Position numbers and translations under genes: made by a program. DNA of 64,000 nucleotides from Ruminococcus sp. UNK.MGS-30 (GTDB taxonomy: Bacteria > Bacillota > Clostridia > Oscillospirales > Ruminococcaceae). The stretch spans positions 1 to 64,000 of the forward strand of contig LBCK01000007.1 of assembly GCA_000980705.1 (NCBI GenBank), in the 5' to 3' direction. The notes under the pieces are model-generated. The model was not told the DNA's origin and ran no database searches. It saw only the letters and a program-made list of their open reading frames with translations. Numbering within the stretch: position 1 is the stretch's first letter; each line of letters begins with the position of its first letter. Positions 7,502 through 16,571 of this stretch are shown piece by piece.

Positions 7502-8074
7502 ATGGACACAGAGAAAAAAGTACAATTCGTAGCACTGACAAAAGAGGAAATTGATGCAATGATTCAGCAGGCTGCCCTTGCCGGAGCACAGGTTGCGTCT
7601 GATGCAATGATGGTAGGGCAGAGAAAAAGCGAGAAGGAGAAGATTGATCGTCGTTTGCATAACACTGATTTGCTCCTTAGAAATTACAGAACTTTAAAGG
7701 CGAGCTACGAAAATGCCGTCTACAAGTCCAAGGAAGGGGAGGTTACAGAGGTGCTGGAAGACATCATGACCATGAAAGATGATAAGGTCATAGTGGAGAG
7801 CATCAAAACTTCGGCCAAAAGAACCGCTATCATGGTACAACATATTGACAAAATGCTTGATGTATACCGTATCTATTGTAGCAAATTATCGGAAAAAGAT
7901 AAGAGACGCTATAAGATTATTAAAGCCCTTTACATATCAAAGACGCCAATGACGATTGCAGAAATTTCAAAAAAATTTTCGGTTAGTAAGGTGACAGTTT
8001 ACGAAGATATCAAAATTGCGAAAGAACGCTTATCTTCGCTGTTTTTCGGAATTGATGGTCTGAAGTTTTTTTAA
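7502..8074 (+). CDS. Late transcriptional regulator (ArpU/RinA-like)
   Basis: A 190-residue protein with a long helical N-terminus and a C-terminal sigma-region-4-like helix-turn-helix (MTIAEISKKFSVSKVTVYED near 155-174). It is the last gene before a promoter/terminator leader and the packaging genes, the usual place for ArpU/RinA-type activators of late genes in Firmicute phages. ATG 7502 has GAGG six bases upstream. The target promoter is inferred from position only. Confidence 0.55.
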   Translation: MDTEKKVQFVALTKEEIDAMIQQAALAGAQVASDAMMVGQRKSEKEKIDRRLHNTDLLLRNYRTLKASYENAVYKSKEGEVTEVLEDIMTMKDDKVIVESIKTSAKRTAIMVQHIDKMLDVYRIYCSKLSEKDKRRYKIIKALYISKTPMTIAEISKKFSVSKVTVYEDIKIAKERLSSLFFGIDGLKFF

Positions 8075-8108
8075 TAAAATCAGAATAACGGAATCTGTTA
8101 ACTTAACA

Positions 8109-8137
8109 TTGACTTAATAACGAAAATGGTGTATGAT
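8109..8137 (+). promoter_or_regulatory. Strong sigma-70-type promoter
   Basis: TTGACT (8109-8114), a 17-base spacer and TATGAT (8132-8137). Transcription should start near 8144, just before a terminator at 8168. It is the only clear promoter between the early block and the terminase genes. Confidence 0.7.
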
Positions 8138-8167
8138 ATGCAAGTAAAATTTTAGTCAAAAGCCATG

Positions 8168-8197
8168 AGCCACTGGGAAAAAACCAGTGGCTTTTTT
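8168..8197 (+). terminator. Rho-independent terminator / attenuator
   Basis: AGCCACTGG (8168-8176), a 7-base loop, its exact complement (8184-8192) and a T run. It lies only about 25 bases after the predicted transcription start, so unmodified transcription would yield a 50-nt RNA. Read-through by an antiterminator would be needed to reach the symporter gene. Bases 8198-8271 show only the ribosome site of that gene. Confidence 0.75.
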
Positions 8198-8271
8198 AGT
8201 GCAATCTTGGGAGGGAGGAAAGGATAGAAAGATGGGAATGCTCCTTTAAAATATTTTAGAGGAGATTACGC

Positions 8272-9651
8272 ATGAATGGAGTAACAATATTATTTGTATA
8301 TGCAGTTATCATGATCCTGGCAACAGTGATCCTGACAAAGAAAGAAAAAAATGTGGAACGCTTCTGTGTTGGAAGTCGTTCTGAAAACTGGCTGATGTCG
8401 GCTCTCAGCATTGCGGCAACGTGGATCTGGGCTCCGGCATTATTTGTATCAACTGAGAAAGCATATTCTACCGGCTGGGTTGGCCTGTTCTGGTTTCTGG
8501 TCCCGAATGCTCTTTGCCTTGTGATATTTATTCCTTTTGCAAAGAGAATCCGGAAGGAAATGCCGGAAGGAATGACACTGTCTGGTTACATGAAAGAAAA
8601 ATACAAATCCGATGGAGTAAAAAGGGTTTACCTGTTTCAGCTGATCGGACTGTCTGTTCTGTCAACAGGAGTTCAGCTTCTTGCGGGAAGCCAGATTCTT
8701 AGTGCAGTAACAGGAATTTCGTTTAAAACCATGACTATTCTGCTCGCTTGTATAGCAATTTCCTATTCACTGTTCTCTGGAATTAAAGCATCTATGCTTA
8801 CAGATGCTATTCAAATGGTATTCATGCTTGTTGCATGTAGCCTATTTGTAATATTCGGAGTAAGAAATACAGGAACACAGGGCATTATACAGGGCCTGAG
8901 TGGTATATCAGGAGACTGTACAACGCTCTTTTCTGGAAAAGGAGTAGAGATTTTCTTAGCCTTTGGGCTTCCGACAACGATAGGACTTTTATCCGGGCCG
9001 TTTGGAGATCAGAGCTTCTGGCAGAGGGCATTTGCAGTAAAAAAAGAGAAGCTGGGAAGAGCGTTTCTTCTTGGAGCAGTTCTTTTTGTGGTGGTTCCAC
9101 TGTCAATGGGAATTCTTGGATTTATGGGAGCCGGTGCAGGATATCAGGCACAGAACCTTGGAATCATCAATTTTGAATTGATCCGCCACTTTTTCCCGTC
9201 CTGGGCAGTATTGCCGTTCCTTTTCATGATTGTTTCCGGTTTGCTGTCTACAGTGGATAGCAACCTGTGCGCAGTATCTTCGCTTACGACAGATATTGCA
9301 GGAGGAAAAGACATCAGGAAGACCAGATCTGCAATGGCAGTGCTTCTGATCACTGGCATTCTGATTGCAAATATCCCGGGAATTACAGTGACATATCTGT
9401 TTTTGTTTTATGGCACACTGAGGGCGTCAACATTACTTCCAACAGTCATGACACTGAAAGGGGTAAGGCTGAATGCAAAAGGGATTATCGCAGGTGTGGT
9501 TACTGCGCTGGCTGCAGGGCTTCCCGTATTCGCCTACGGCAGCGTTTTGAATAGTGGACCATATAAAACACTGGGAAGTTTGCTGACAGTCCTGTTGAGC
9601 GGAATTATCGCATTGGCTGCTTCCGGAAAGGAGAGACGCTATGCTCGGTAG
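8272..9651 (+). CDS. Sodium:solute symporter (SSS) family transporter
   Basis: A 459-residue polytopic membrane protein, about 12-13 hydrophobic segments, with SSS-like features: an N-terminal segment with ENWLMSALSIAATWIW, SGIKASMLTDAIQMVFM in the middle, and the GPFGDQSFWQRAFA and VSGLLSTVDSNL stretches typical of proline/solute symporters. These use the sodium gradient to import small solutes; the substrate is not evident. ATG follows GAGGAG. Its end overlaps the first PP-loop gene by 11 bases, placing it in the island operon. A transporter of this type is unusual cargo for a phage. Confidence 0.75.
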   Translation: MNGVTILFVYAVIMILATVILTKKEKNVERFCVGSRSENWLMSALSIAATWIWAPALFVSTEKAYSTGWVGLFWFLVPNALCLVIFIPFAKRIRKEMPEGMTLSGYMKEKYKSDGVKRVYLFQLIGLSVLSTGVQLLAGSQILSAVTGISFKTMTILLACIAISYSLFSGIKASMLTDAIQMVFMLVACSLFVIFGVRNTGTQGIIQGLSGISGDCTTLFSGKGVEIFLAFGLPTTIGLLSGPFGDQSFWQRAFAVKKEKLGRAFLLGAVLFVVVPLSMGILGFMGAGAGYQAQNLGIINFELIRHFFPSWAVLPFLFMIVSGLLSTVDSNLCAVSSLTTDIAGGKDIRKTRSAMAVLLITGILIANIPGITVTYLFLFYGTLRASTLLPTVMTLKGVRLNAKGIIAGVVTALAAGLPVFAYGSVLNSGPYKTLGSLLTVLLSGIIALAASGKERRYAR

Positions 9652-10417
9652 AAAACAATCCGTTCGAAATAATGAAGATTGGAAGAATGCGCTTGATCAC
9701 ATTGAAGAGACGGTGTCAAAGAAAGAACTGGATTCCCTTGTGAAAAAGACAGTGAAAGACATCAAAGAGAAATGCAAAGGGAAAAAGGCAGCCTATGCAT
9801 GGAGTGCGGGAAAAGACTCCCTGGTACTTGGAGAGATATGCGAGAAAGCCGGCATTGATCAGAGCGTCCTTGTAAGGTGCAATCTGGAATATCCGGCATT
9901 TATTGCATGGATAGAGCAGAATAAACCTTCTGGTCTTGAGGTTATCAATACCGGACAGGATATGGAATGGCTGAAAAAGCATCCGGATATGCTGTTCCCG
10001 GATAAAAGCAATAAGGCGGCACAATGGTTCCATATTGTACAGCACAGGGGACAGGCACGATATTATAAAGAGCATCAGTTGGAAATACTCCTGCTCGGAC
10101 GCAGAAAGGCAGACGGCAATTATGTTGGAAAAGATAATATCTACACTAATTCAGCCGGAATCACCAGATACAGCCCTCTTGCAGAGTGGAGGCACGAAGA
10201 TATCCTTGCATACATTCACTATTATGATGTGAAGCTCCCACCCATATATGACTGGGAGAAAGGATATTTATGCGGCACACATCCATGGCCTGCCAGACAG
10301 TACATGGAGACAGAACAGCAGGGCTGGAAAGAAGTTTACGACATTGATAAGACCATAGTTGAAAATGCGGCACAGCATTTCGATGGAGCCAGAGATTTTT
10401 TAAAAGCTATCAAATAG
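9641..10417 (+). CDS. PAPS-reductase-like PP-loop protein (first copy)
   Basis: A 258-residue adenine-nucleotide alpha-hydrolase-like protein. The PP-loop reads AWSAGKDS (residues 53-60). LLLGRRKADGNYVG and RYSPLAEWRHEDILAYIHY follow, matching the PAPS-reductase/sulfotransferase-type family in order. These enzymes adenylate substrates or reduce activated sulfate. The typical reductase C-terminal Cys motif is not obvious, so plain sulfate reduction is doubtful. It overlaps the transporter gene and precedes a ParB-like gene. DNA or nucleotide modification is an inference from context. Confidence 0.65.
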   Translation: MLGRKQSVRNNEDWKNALDHIEETVSKKELDSLVKKTVKDIKEKCKGKKAAYAWSAGKDSLVLGEICEKAGIDQSVLVRCNLEYPAFIAWIEQNKPSGLEVINTGQDMEWLKKHPDMLFPDKSNKAAQWFHIVQHRGQARYYKEHQLEILLLGRRKADGNYVGKDNIYTNSAGITRYSPLAEWRHEDILAYIHYYDVKLPPIYDWEKGYLCGTHPWPARQYMETEQQGWKEVYDIDKTIVENAAQHFDGARDFLKAIK

Positions 10418-10462
10418 CCGGTTGCAGCCGGAGGCCATTGCCCTTCAGAAATGGAGGACAAA

Positions 10463-11116
10463 ATGAAGGTTATTAAAAAGAGACTGGATGATCTTAAACA
10501 TCCAGAGAAAAATGTCAGAATTCATTCTGAACAGCAGATCAGGGAACTGAAACGCTCCCTTGAGAAGTTTGGACAGACCAGAGCCCTTGTTGTGGATGAA
10601 AATAATGTGATTCTGATCGGGAATGGCTTATATGAGGCTATGGTGAGCCTTGGTTATCAGGAGGCATCCGTATATGTAAAAACGGAACTTTCTGAAAATG
10701 ATAAAAAGAAGCTTATGATAGCCGACAATAAGACTTATGCTCTTGGAATTGATAATCTGGATACACTGAATGAGTTTCTTGAGGAATTGCAGGGCGATCT
10801 GGACATTCCGGGATACGATGAAGAAATATTACAGCAGATGGTCGCGGATGCAGACGAAGTAACTGAGAAAATCTCTGAATATGGAACATTGGACGAATCA
10901 GAGATCCAGAAGATAAAGGAAGCCAATGAGAAACGGGAGCAGAAAGCGGCAGCAGCGGAAATATCTGATAATAATTCAGAGAACAGTTCGGAAAATCCGA
11001 ACACTTCAGACAACCAATCGTCGGAAAGGCAGAATACCACTGAAACAGAACCGGAAATAACAGAAACCCGGAAGTTTGTTATCTGCCCGAACTGCGGTGA
11101 AAAGATATGGCTGTAA
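10463..11116 (+). CDS. ParB/Spo0J-like N-terminal domain protein with zinc ribbon
   Basis: Residues about 10-115 follow the ParB-like pattern (SEQQIRELKRSLEKFGQTRA, ILIGNGLYEAMVSLGYQ, KKKLMIADNKTYALG). In ParB-methylase fusions the GNG motif is followed by Arg-rich residues; here it reads GNGLYEA, which may alter activity. The tail is Ser/Asn/Glu-rich (about 160-205), then CPNCGEKIWL closes a half zinc ribbon. ATG 10463 has GGAGG behind it; ATG 10451 is an alternative. It sits between two PP-loop genes. Confidence 0.6.
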   Translation: MKVIKKRLDDLKHPEKNVRIHSEQQIRELKRSLEKFGQTRALVVDENNVILIGNGLYEAMVSLGYQEASVYVKTELSENDKKKLMIADNKTYALGIDNLDTLNEFLEELQGDLDIPGYDEEILQQMVADADEVTEKISEYGTLDESEIQKIKEANEKREQKAAAAEISDNNSENSSENPNTSDNQSSERQNTTETEPEITETRKFVICPNCGEKIWL

Positions 11117-12252
11117 AACGTTGTGAAGCCAATATCGATGTTGTGAAAGCTGCAGAGATCCGGATAAAAAACGTGTTCGGAAACGGGCTACCAGTGTTCT
11201 TTTCTTTCAGTGGGGGAAAGGACAGCTTATGCGTGGCGCAGCTGATGGTCAATCTGGCCAATCGAGGTGAGATTGACATGAAACAACTTACAGTGCAGTT
11301 TATAGATGAAGAAGCAATCTTTCCTTGCATGGAGGATATGACAAAGAAGTGGCGGCGCATCTTTATGATGATGGGAGCAAAGTTTGAATGGTATTGCGTA
11401 GAAGTAAAACATTTTAACTGCTTCAACGAACTGTCAAATGATGAAACATTTATCTGCTGGGATTCCGCAAAACAAGACGTATGGGTAAGACAGCCGCCTT
11501 CCTTTGCGATAAGGAACCATAAACTGTTACGTCCAAGGATTGATGCTTATCAGGATTTCCTGCCAAGGACAACCGTATCAGGAATTACAATGGTCGGTAT
11601 CCGTACAGCGGAATCTGTACAGAGGCTTCAGAATATTGCGTCTATGACAAAAGCAGGAAACAAAATGACTGCAAAGAAGCAGGTATTTCCCATTTATGAT
11701 TGGACGGACAATGATGTCTGGCTCTTCCTTCTGAGAAATCATGTAGATATCCCGGAGATATATTTGTTCCTCTGGCAGTCAGGATCCAGTAAAAGGCAGA
11801 TGCGAGTATCCCAGTTCTTTTCTGTTGATACAGCAAGAAGCCTTGTGAAGATGAATGAGTATTATCCAGATCTTATGGAACGGATCATCAGAAGAGAACC
11901 GAACGCTTATCTGGCTGCCCTGTATTGGGACAGCGAGATGTTCGGCAGAAGTTCCAGAAAAAGGAAAGAGGCGGAAGAGGGACAGGAGCAGAGAGATTAT
12001 CGACAGGAGCTGATACAGCTTTTTAATCACATGGACGTTTTTTTCGACACTCCGCATAAAAGGCATGTGGCAGAACGATACCGTAATTTCTTTATGGCGG
12101 TATCAGCAATAGCTACATCGGCCGATTGCAAGCACATATACGAAGGACTGATATCCGGAGATCCCAAAATGAGGGCATTCCGGGCACTGTACCAGAGAGT
12201 ATATGGACGTTATATCAACGATGCGAAGAAAGGAGAACACCATGGACAATAA
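11107..12252 (+). CDS. IbrA-like PP-loop protein (DUF3440 / PAPS-reductase family)
   Basis: A 381-residue protein with PP-loop FSFSGGKDS (about 32-40) near the N-terminus, then the helical and WxxxDVW-type segment (YDWTDNDVWLFLLR, about 197-210) of the family. Length and architecture match IbrA, known from immunoglobulin-binding regulation in E. coli phages, where IbrA works with the ParB-like IbrB. It overlaps the upstream gene by 10 bases and the downstream ParB-like gene by 11, so the four genes form one tight unit. Biochemistry of this family is largely unknown. Confidence 0.65.
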   Translation: MAVKRCEANIDVVKAAEIRIKNVFGNGLPVFFSFSGGKDSLCVAQLMVNLANRGEIDMKQLTVQFIDEEAIFPCMEDMTKKWRRIFMMMGAKFEWYCVEVKHFNCFNELSNDETFICWDSAKQDVWVRQPPSFAIRNHKLLRPRIDAYQDFLPRTTVSGITMVGIRTAESVQRLQNIASMTKAGNKMTAKKQVFPIYDWTDNDVWLFLLRNHVDIPEIYLFLWQSGSSKRQMRVSQFFSVDTARSLVKMNEYYPDLMERIIRREPNAYLAALYWDSEMFGRSSRKRKEAEEGQEQRDYRQELIQLFNHMDVFFDTPHKRHVAERYRNFFMAVSAIATSADCKHIYEGLISGDPKMRAFRALYQRVYGRYINDAKKGEHHGQ

Positions 12253-12802
12253 GCTGTCAGCACCATCTAGGACCATGCATTGGGTAGATAGGAATAAGAT
12301 CAAACCAAATGATTACAACCCGAACAAAGTTTCGAGACAAAATCTGGAACTGCTCACACAGTCTATCTTTACAAACGGATGGACGCTGCCAATTGTGGTA
12401 AGACCAGACGGTACTATTATTGATGGATTCCACAGATGGACGGTTGCAGGACCTGACTGGAAGTACGTTCCTCCTTCGGAAGAAGATGATCGCAGGACAT
12501 TATACGAACGTCTTGAGGGAAAAGTGCTTGTAGTGATTGTTGATCATAAAGATAAAGCGAAAAATATTTACGGTACCGTTACCCATAATAGGGCAAGAGG
12601 TACCCATTTGCTAGAACCTATGAAGAAAATCGTTAAAGAACTCATGGACGAAGGCAAAACAGTTGAAGAAATCGGAAAACAGCTTGGAATGAGACCGGAG
12701 GAGATCTTCCGATTGTCAGATTTTTCAAAAGAAGACTTCTTGAAGATGATGACAAAAGGGGTGACGGGCTATTCAAAAGCTGAATTTATTACAAAAATTT
12801 AA
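12242..12802 (+). CDS. IbrB-like ParB-domain protein
   Basis: ATG 12242 lies behind AAAGGAG; the frame is open from 12203. The protein (186 residues) has the ParB-like core: NLELLTQSIFTNGWTLPIVV, then DGTIIDGFHRW, and the characteristic HNRARGTHLLEPMKKIV before a terminal helix-turn-helix-like segment (KTVEEIGKQLGM). This matches the IbrB type, the usual partner of IbrA. The C-terminal part may bind DNA. A transcription terminator follows at 12834. Confidence 0.65.
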   Translation: MDNKLSAPSRTMHWVDRNKIKPNDYNPNKVSRQNLELLTQSIFTNGWTLPIVVRPDGTIIDGFHRWTVAGPDWKYVPPSEEDDRRTLYERLEGKVLVVIVDHKDKAKNIYGTVTHNRARGTHLLEPMKKIVKELMDEGKTVEEIGKQLGMRPEEIFRLSDFSKEDFLKMMTKGVTGYSKAEFITKI

Positions 12803-12833
12803 TATTGTTCTACGATATATAGAACAGAAAGCA

Positions 12834-12861
12834 GGGAGAGGGAGTGCAACCTCTCCCTTTT
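12834..12861 (+). terminator. Rho-independent terminator after the island
   Basis: GGGAGAGG, an 8-base loop, CCTCTCCC (12850-12857) and TTTT. It separates the accessory island from the terminase genes. Confidence 0.65.
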
Positions 12862-12901
12862 GCATATGCCGAAATAAGATGATGGAGGGGAGGGGTGTCC
12901 A

Positions 12902-13702
12902 TTGGCAAGGGCAAGAAGTCCCAACAGCATTGAAGCTGAGGAAATGTATAAGAACGGGATGAAACTTGTTGACATTGCCAAGAAGTTGGACGTCCCGGCC
13001 AGCACAGTTCGGCGGTGGAAATCAACACAGAATTGGGACGGAAAGACAAAAGGAAAGAAAAACGAACGTTCGCAAAAGAAAAAAGCGAACGCTCGCCATA
13101 AAGGTGGACAGCCTGGGAACAGAAATGCAGTTGGAAATAAGGGCGGTCCACTGAAACCGGGAGATAAGATTGCAGAGAAACACGGAGCATATTCCTCTGT
13201 ATATTGGGACGTCCTTGATGAGTCTGAAAAAGATATGATCGAAGATATCCCGATGGATGAAGAAATGCTTCTGATCGAACAGATTCAGCTCTTTGCTGTG
13301 AGGGAAAGAAGGATCATGATTGCAATCAATAAATACCGGAACATGAAAGGTGAAGTATCCCTGTATGGATTCAACCGAAGCGAAAGCAAAAGGACATTCA
13401 AAACAGAAGAGGACAAGCAGCTCTATGAAGAACGCATAGAGAAGAAAATATCTGCTGAAGAACGTCTGCCGGGAGATATGTATAACATGCAAACCACGAT
13501 GGAAAACAAGGACAATATGATCGCCAGACTTGAAAAAGAGCTGTCAACTGTACAGTCAAAGAAGACCAAGGCTATTGAAGCACTTGCGAAGCTGAGACTT
13601 GAAAAGCAGAAGATTGCCGGAGAAAGCAAGGGCAATGAGGTTGTTCGTGCATGGGCCGAAGCTGTGGTAAAAGCAAGGGAGGGAGAGAACAAAGATGGAT
13701 GA
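12902..13702 (+). CDS. Terminase small subunit
   Basis: A 266-residue protein with an N-terminal helix-turn-helix (LVDIAKKLDVPASTVRRWK, about 21-39), a basic GQPGNRNAVGNKGG linker and a long C-terminal coiled region. Small terminase subunits recognise the packaging site and stimulate the large subunit. The start is TTG, seven bases behind a GGAGGGG site. It overlaps the large-subunit gene by eight bases. Confidence 0.8.
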   Translation: MARARSPNSIEAEEMYKNGMKLVDIAKKLDVPASTVRRWKSTQNWDGKTKGKKNERSQKKKANARHKGGQPGNRNAVGNKGGPLKPGDKIAEKHGAYSSVYWDVLDESEKDMIEDIPMDEEMLLIEQIQLFAVRERRIMIAINKYRNMKGEVSLYGFNRSESKRTFKTEEDKQLYEERIEKKISAEERLPGDMYNMQTTMENKDNMIARLEKELSTVQSKKTKAIEALAKLRLEKQKIAGESKGNEVVRAWAEAVVKAREGENKDG

Positions 13703-15161
13703 TATACAGTTCTCTGAATTCCTTGATGAAAGTATACCGCTGTGGCGAAATGATCCGGTAATGTTCTTCCGGGAGGTGCTCAATTTTGAACCTGATGAAT
13801 GGCAGGCGGAAGCTGCAAGAGATTTGGCGGCAAACCCGAAGGTCAGTATTAAATCTGGACAGGGTGTAGGAAAGACTGGTCTTGAGGCAGCAGTATTTCT
13901 TTGGTTCATAACCTGTTTCCCATATCCAAGAATCGTTGCGACAGCACCAACCAAACAGCAGTTGCACGATGTCCTCTGGTCTGAGATTTCTAAGTGGATG
14001 AGCAAGTCTGAGTTGCTCTCTATGCTTCTGAAATGGACAAAGACCTATGTTTATATGGTTGGCAATGAAAAGCGTTGGTTTGGTGTTGCTAGGACTGCTA
14101 CAAAGCCAGAGAATATGCAAGGCTTCCATGAAGATAATATGCTTTTTATCGTTGATGAAGCTTCCGGTGTTGCGGATCCGATCATGGAGGCTATCCTTGG
14201 TACCTTATCCGGATCAAATAATAAACTTCTTCTGTGTGGAAACCCAACACGAACATCTGGAACATTCTATGATTCGCATACCAGAGACAGGGCACTGTAT
14301 AAATGCCACACTGTATCATCTGCAGACAGCAGTAGAACAAACAAAGAAAATATTGATTCGCTCATAAGGAAGTATGGATGGGATTCAAACGTAGTCCGTG
14401 TCCGTGTCCGTGGAGAATTTCCGAATCAGGAAGATGATGTATTTATTCCGTTAAGCCTGATCGAGCAGTGCAGCAGTAAATTGCTAGAACTTGATGATGC
14501 GGCTGGGATGCAGTTTGTATCACTGGGGGTAGATGTGGCTCGTTTCGGAGATGATGAAACGATCATATATCGTAATTATCATGGTCATTGCAAAATAGTT
14601 CGAAACAGGCGAGGACAGAACCTGATGGCTACTGTAGGTGACATCGTAAAGGAATTCAAAAAGATATACAGGGAGTATTCAAAGTATGAAGGCAAGGTGT
14701 ATGTACAGATTGATGACACCGGTCTTGGTGGAGGTGTTACCGACCGCCTAAAGGAAGTCCGGAAAGAACAGAAGCTGTATAAGATGCAGATTATTCCGAT
14801 AAATGCAGCAGAAAAGATTGAGACCGATACGGCAGCAGGTAAAGAGGCAGCTGAAAAGTACAATAACCTGACCACCGCCATGTGGGCCAGCATGCGAGAT
14901 CTTCTGGATAACAAGCAAATTGTAATTGAAGACGATGAGCAGACGGTCGGCCAGCTTTCCTCCAGAAAATATACAATGACGAGTAACGGAAAGCTTGAAA
15001 TCGAATCAAAAAAAGAAATGAAGAAAAGGGGGCTGGATTCCCCCGACCGAGCAGATGCTCTTGCTTTGGCATTGTATCTCGGAAAGATCAAGAAACACAC
15101 AGGCACAGCACCTGGAGTCAAAGAATTACAGGAGCTGACCAAAGACAATTACTGGGGCTGA
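13695..15161 (+). CDS. Terminase large subunit
   Basis: A 488-residue packaging motor. Walker A-like SGQGVGKTG (about 54-62), Walker B MLFIVDEASG (about 148-157), a nuclease-domain acidic motif GVDVARFGDDE (about 276-286), a mid-domain QIDDTGLGGG and a terminal DSPDRADAL. The protein cuts concatemers and pumps DNA into the prohead with ATP. Both ATPase and nuclease motifs look complete. It lies directly upstream of the portal gene. Confidence 0.9.
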   Translation: MDDIQFSEFLDESIPLWRNDPVMFFREVLNFEPDEWQAEAARDLAANPKVSIKSGQGVGKTGLEAAVFLWFITCFPYPRIVATAPTKQQLHDVLWSEISKWMSKSELLSMLLKWTKTYVYMVGNEKRWFGVARTATKPENMQGFHEDNMLFIVDEASGVADPIMEAILGTLSGSNNKLLLCGNPTRTSGTFYDSHTRDRALYKCHTVSSADSSRTNKENIDSLIRKYGWDSNVVRVRVRGEFPNQEDDVFIPLSLIEQCSSKLLELDDAAGMQFVSLGVDVARFGDDETIIYRNYHGHCKIVRNRRGQNLMATVGDIVKEFKKIYREYSKYEGKVYVQIDDTGLGGGVTDRLKEVRKEQKLYKMQIIPINAAEKIETDTAAGKEAAEKYNNLTTAMWASMRDLLDNKQIVIEDDEQTVGQLSSRKYTMTSNGKLEIESKKEMKKRGLDSPDRADALALALYLGKIKKHTGTAPGVKELQELTKDNYWG

Positions 15162-15187
15162 TATAGCCGGAAAGAGGGGTGATGAAG

Positions 15188-16564
15188 ATGAAAGAGTATG
15201 GACGGATTGGACAGAAACGCTGGGAAGGACAGTTTTATGAGGAATTTCTTCCGGAACTGTCTGGAATGCGTGGGATAAAGGTATTTCAAGAAATGAAAGA
15301 GAATGACGATACCGTTGGAGCCATTCTTTTTGCAATTAAGATGTTGATCCGGCAGGTTGAGTGGCATGTAGAGCCGGGAGGTGACAGTGCCAAAGACAAG
15401 GAAGCTGCAGAGTTTGTTGAAAGCTGTATGGACGACATGCAGGCCACATGGACAGACACCATAGCGGAAATCCTGTCATTCCTACCTTACGGTTGGAGCT
15501 TCCATGAGATTGTATATAAGCGCCGAATGGGCAAGACAAAGAACCGGAGATCATCAAGCAAATACTCTGATGGACTGATAGGCTGGCGAAAGCTTCCTCC
15601 GAGAGCACAGGATACCTTGTATCGTTGGGAATATGATGATAGTGACAATCTGATTGGAATGACACAGCAACCGCCTCCGGATTATGGACTGTTTACTATA
15701 CCGATGAGTAAAGCAATGCTATTCCGAACGGAGAGCGTAAAAGACAATCCGGAAGGTCGGAGTATTTTAAGAAACGCATATCGCTCCTGGTATTTTAAAC
15801 GGAGAATCCAGGAAATTGAAGCTATCGGAATTGAGCGCGATCTTGCAGGTCTGCCAGTTATTCATGCTCCTGAAGATTTGGAAATATGGGATAGTCAAGA
15901 TCCTGACATGGTTAAAATTAATGGAGCACTTATTGCCATGGTAAAGAACCTTCGCAGAAATGAATCTGAAGGGCTTGTTCTTCCGCATGGATACGAAGCG
16001 GAACTTCTGAGCACCGGAGGCACAAGACAATTTGACACCAATGCAATCATAAACAGATACGATACGAAGATTGCCCAGACAGTCCTTGCAGATTTTATTA
16101 TGTTGGGACATGAAAAGACGGGAAGCTTCGCACTAAGCTCTGACAAGACAGAATTGTTTTCTGTTGCGCTCGGAGCTTTTTTAGATGTTATTTGCGAGAC
16201 GTTCAATAACCAGGGCATTCCTTCGTTGATAGACATCAATGGTTCCTATTTCGATGGGATTGAGGACTATCCTACGCTCGCCCATGGAGATGTTGACAAA
16301 CGGGATATCACGAAACTGTCAACATTCCTGAAGGATATGGTCGGCACGGGAATCTTGATACCTGATGAAGAACTGGAAGATTATGTCAGGGAGGCAGCAA
16401 ACCTGCCGGAAAGAACGGAAGTTCCAGATTCCAGAGAGAAAGATGAACGGCGAGAAGCACAGCGCAGAATGCCAGAGAAGACAGCAAACGAACCTGATGG
16501 ACCAGAGGTGGATCCAGAAGAGAATCAAGATGCTGAGGAAGCCAAGAAAAGGTTAGGCAGGTGA
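15188..16564 (+). CDS. Portal protein (Mu gp29/DUF935-like)
   Basis: About 458 residues with VGAILFAIKMLIRQVEWHV near residue 40 and the LPYGWSFHEIVY segment typical of Mu gp29-type portals. It forms the dodecameric ring through which DNA enters. ATG 15188 has a GGGG site eight bases upstream; ATG 15182 and GTG 15179 are also in frame. The C-terminal 50 residues are highly charged, as in many portals. Confidence 0.8.
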   Translation: MKEYGRIGQKRWEGQFYEEFLPELSGMRGIKVFQEMKENDDTVGAILFAIKMLIRQVEWHVEPGGDSAKDKEAAEFVESCMDDMQATWTDTIAEILSFLPYGWSFHEIVYKRRMGKTKNRRSSSKYSDGLIGWRKLPPRAQDTLYRWEYDDSDNLIGMTQQPPPDYGLFTIPMSKAMLFRTESVKDNPEGRSILRNAYRSWYFKRRIQEIEAIGIERDLAGLPVIHAPEDLEIWDSQDPDMVKINGALIAMVKNLRRNESEGLVLPHGYEAELLSTGGTRQFDTNAIINRYDTKIAQTVLADFIMLGHEKTGSFALSSDKTELFSVALGAFLDVICETFNNQGIPSLIDINGSYFDGIEDYPTLAHGDVDKRDITKLSTFLKDMVGTGILIPDEELEDYVREAANLPERTEVPDSREKDERREAQRRMPEKTANEPDGPEVDPEENQDAEEAKKRLGR

Positions 16565-16571
16565 TTTGATG

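Noticed and set aside
14585..15148. Minus-strand frame of 187 codons
   Set aside because: Lies fully inside the terminase large-subunit gene; composition is that of a codon shadow.
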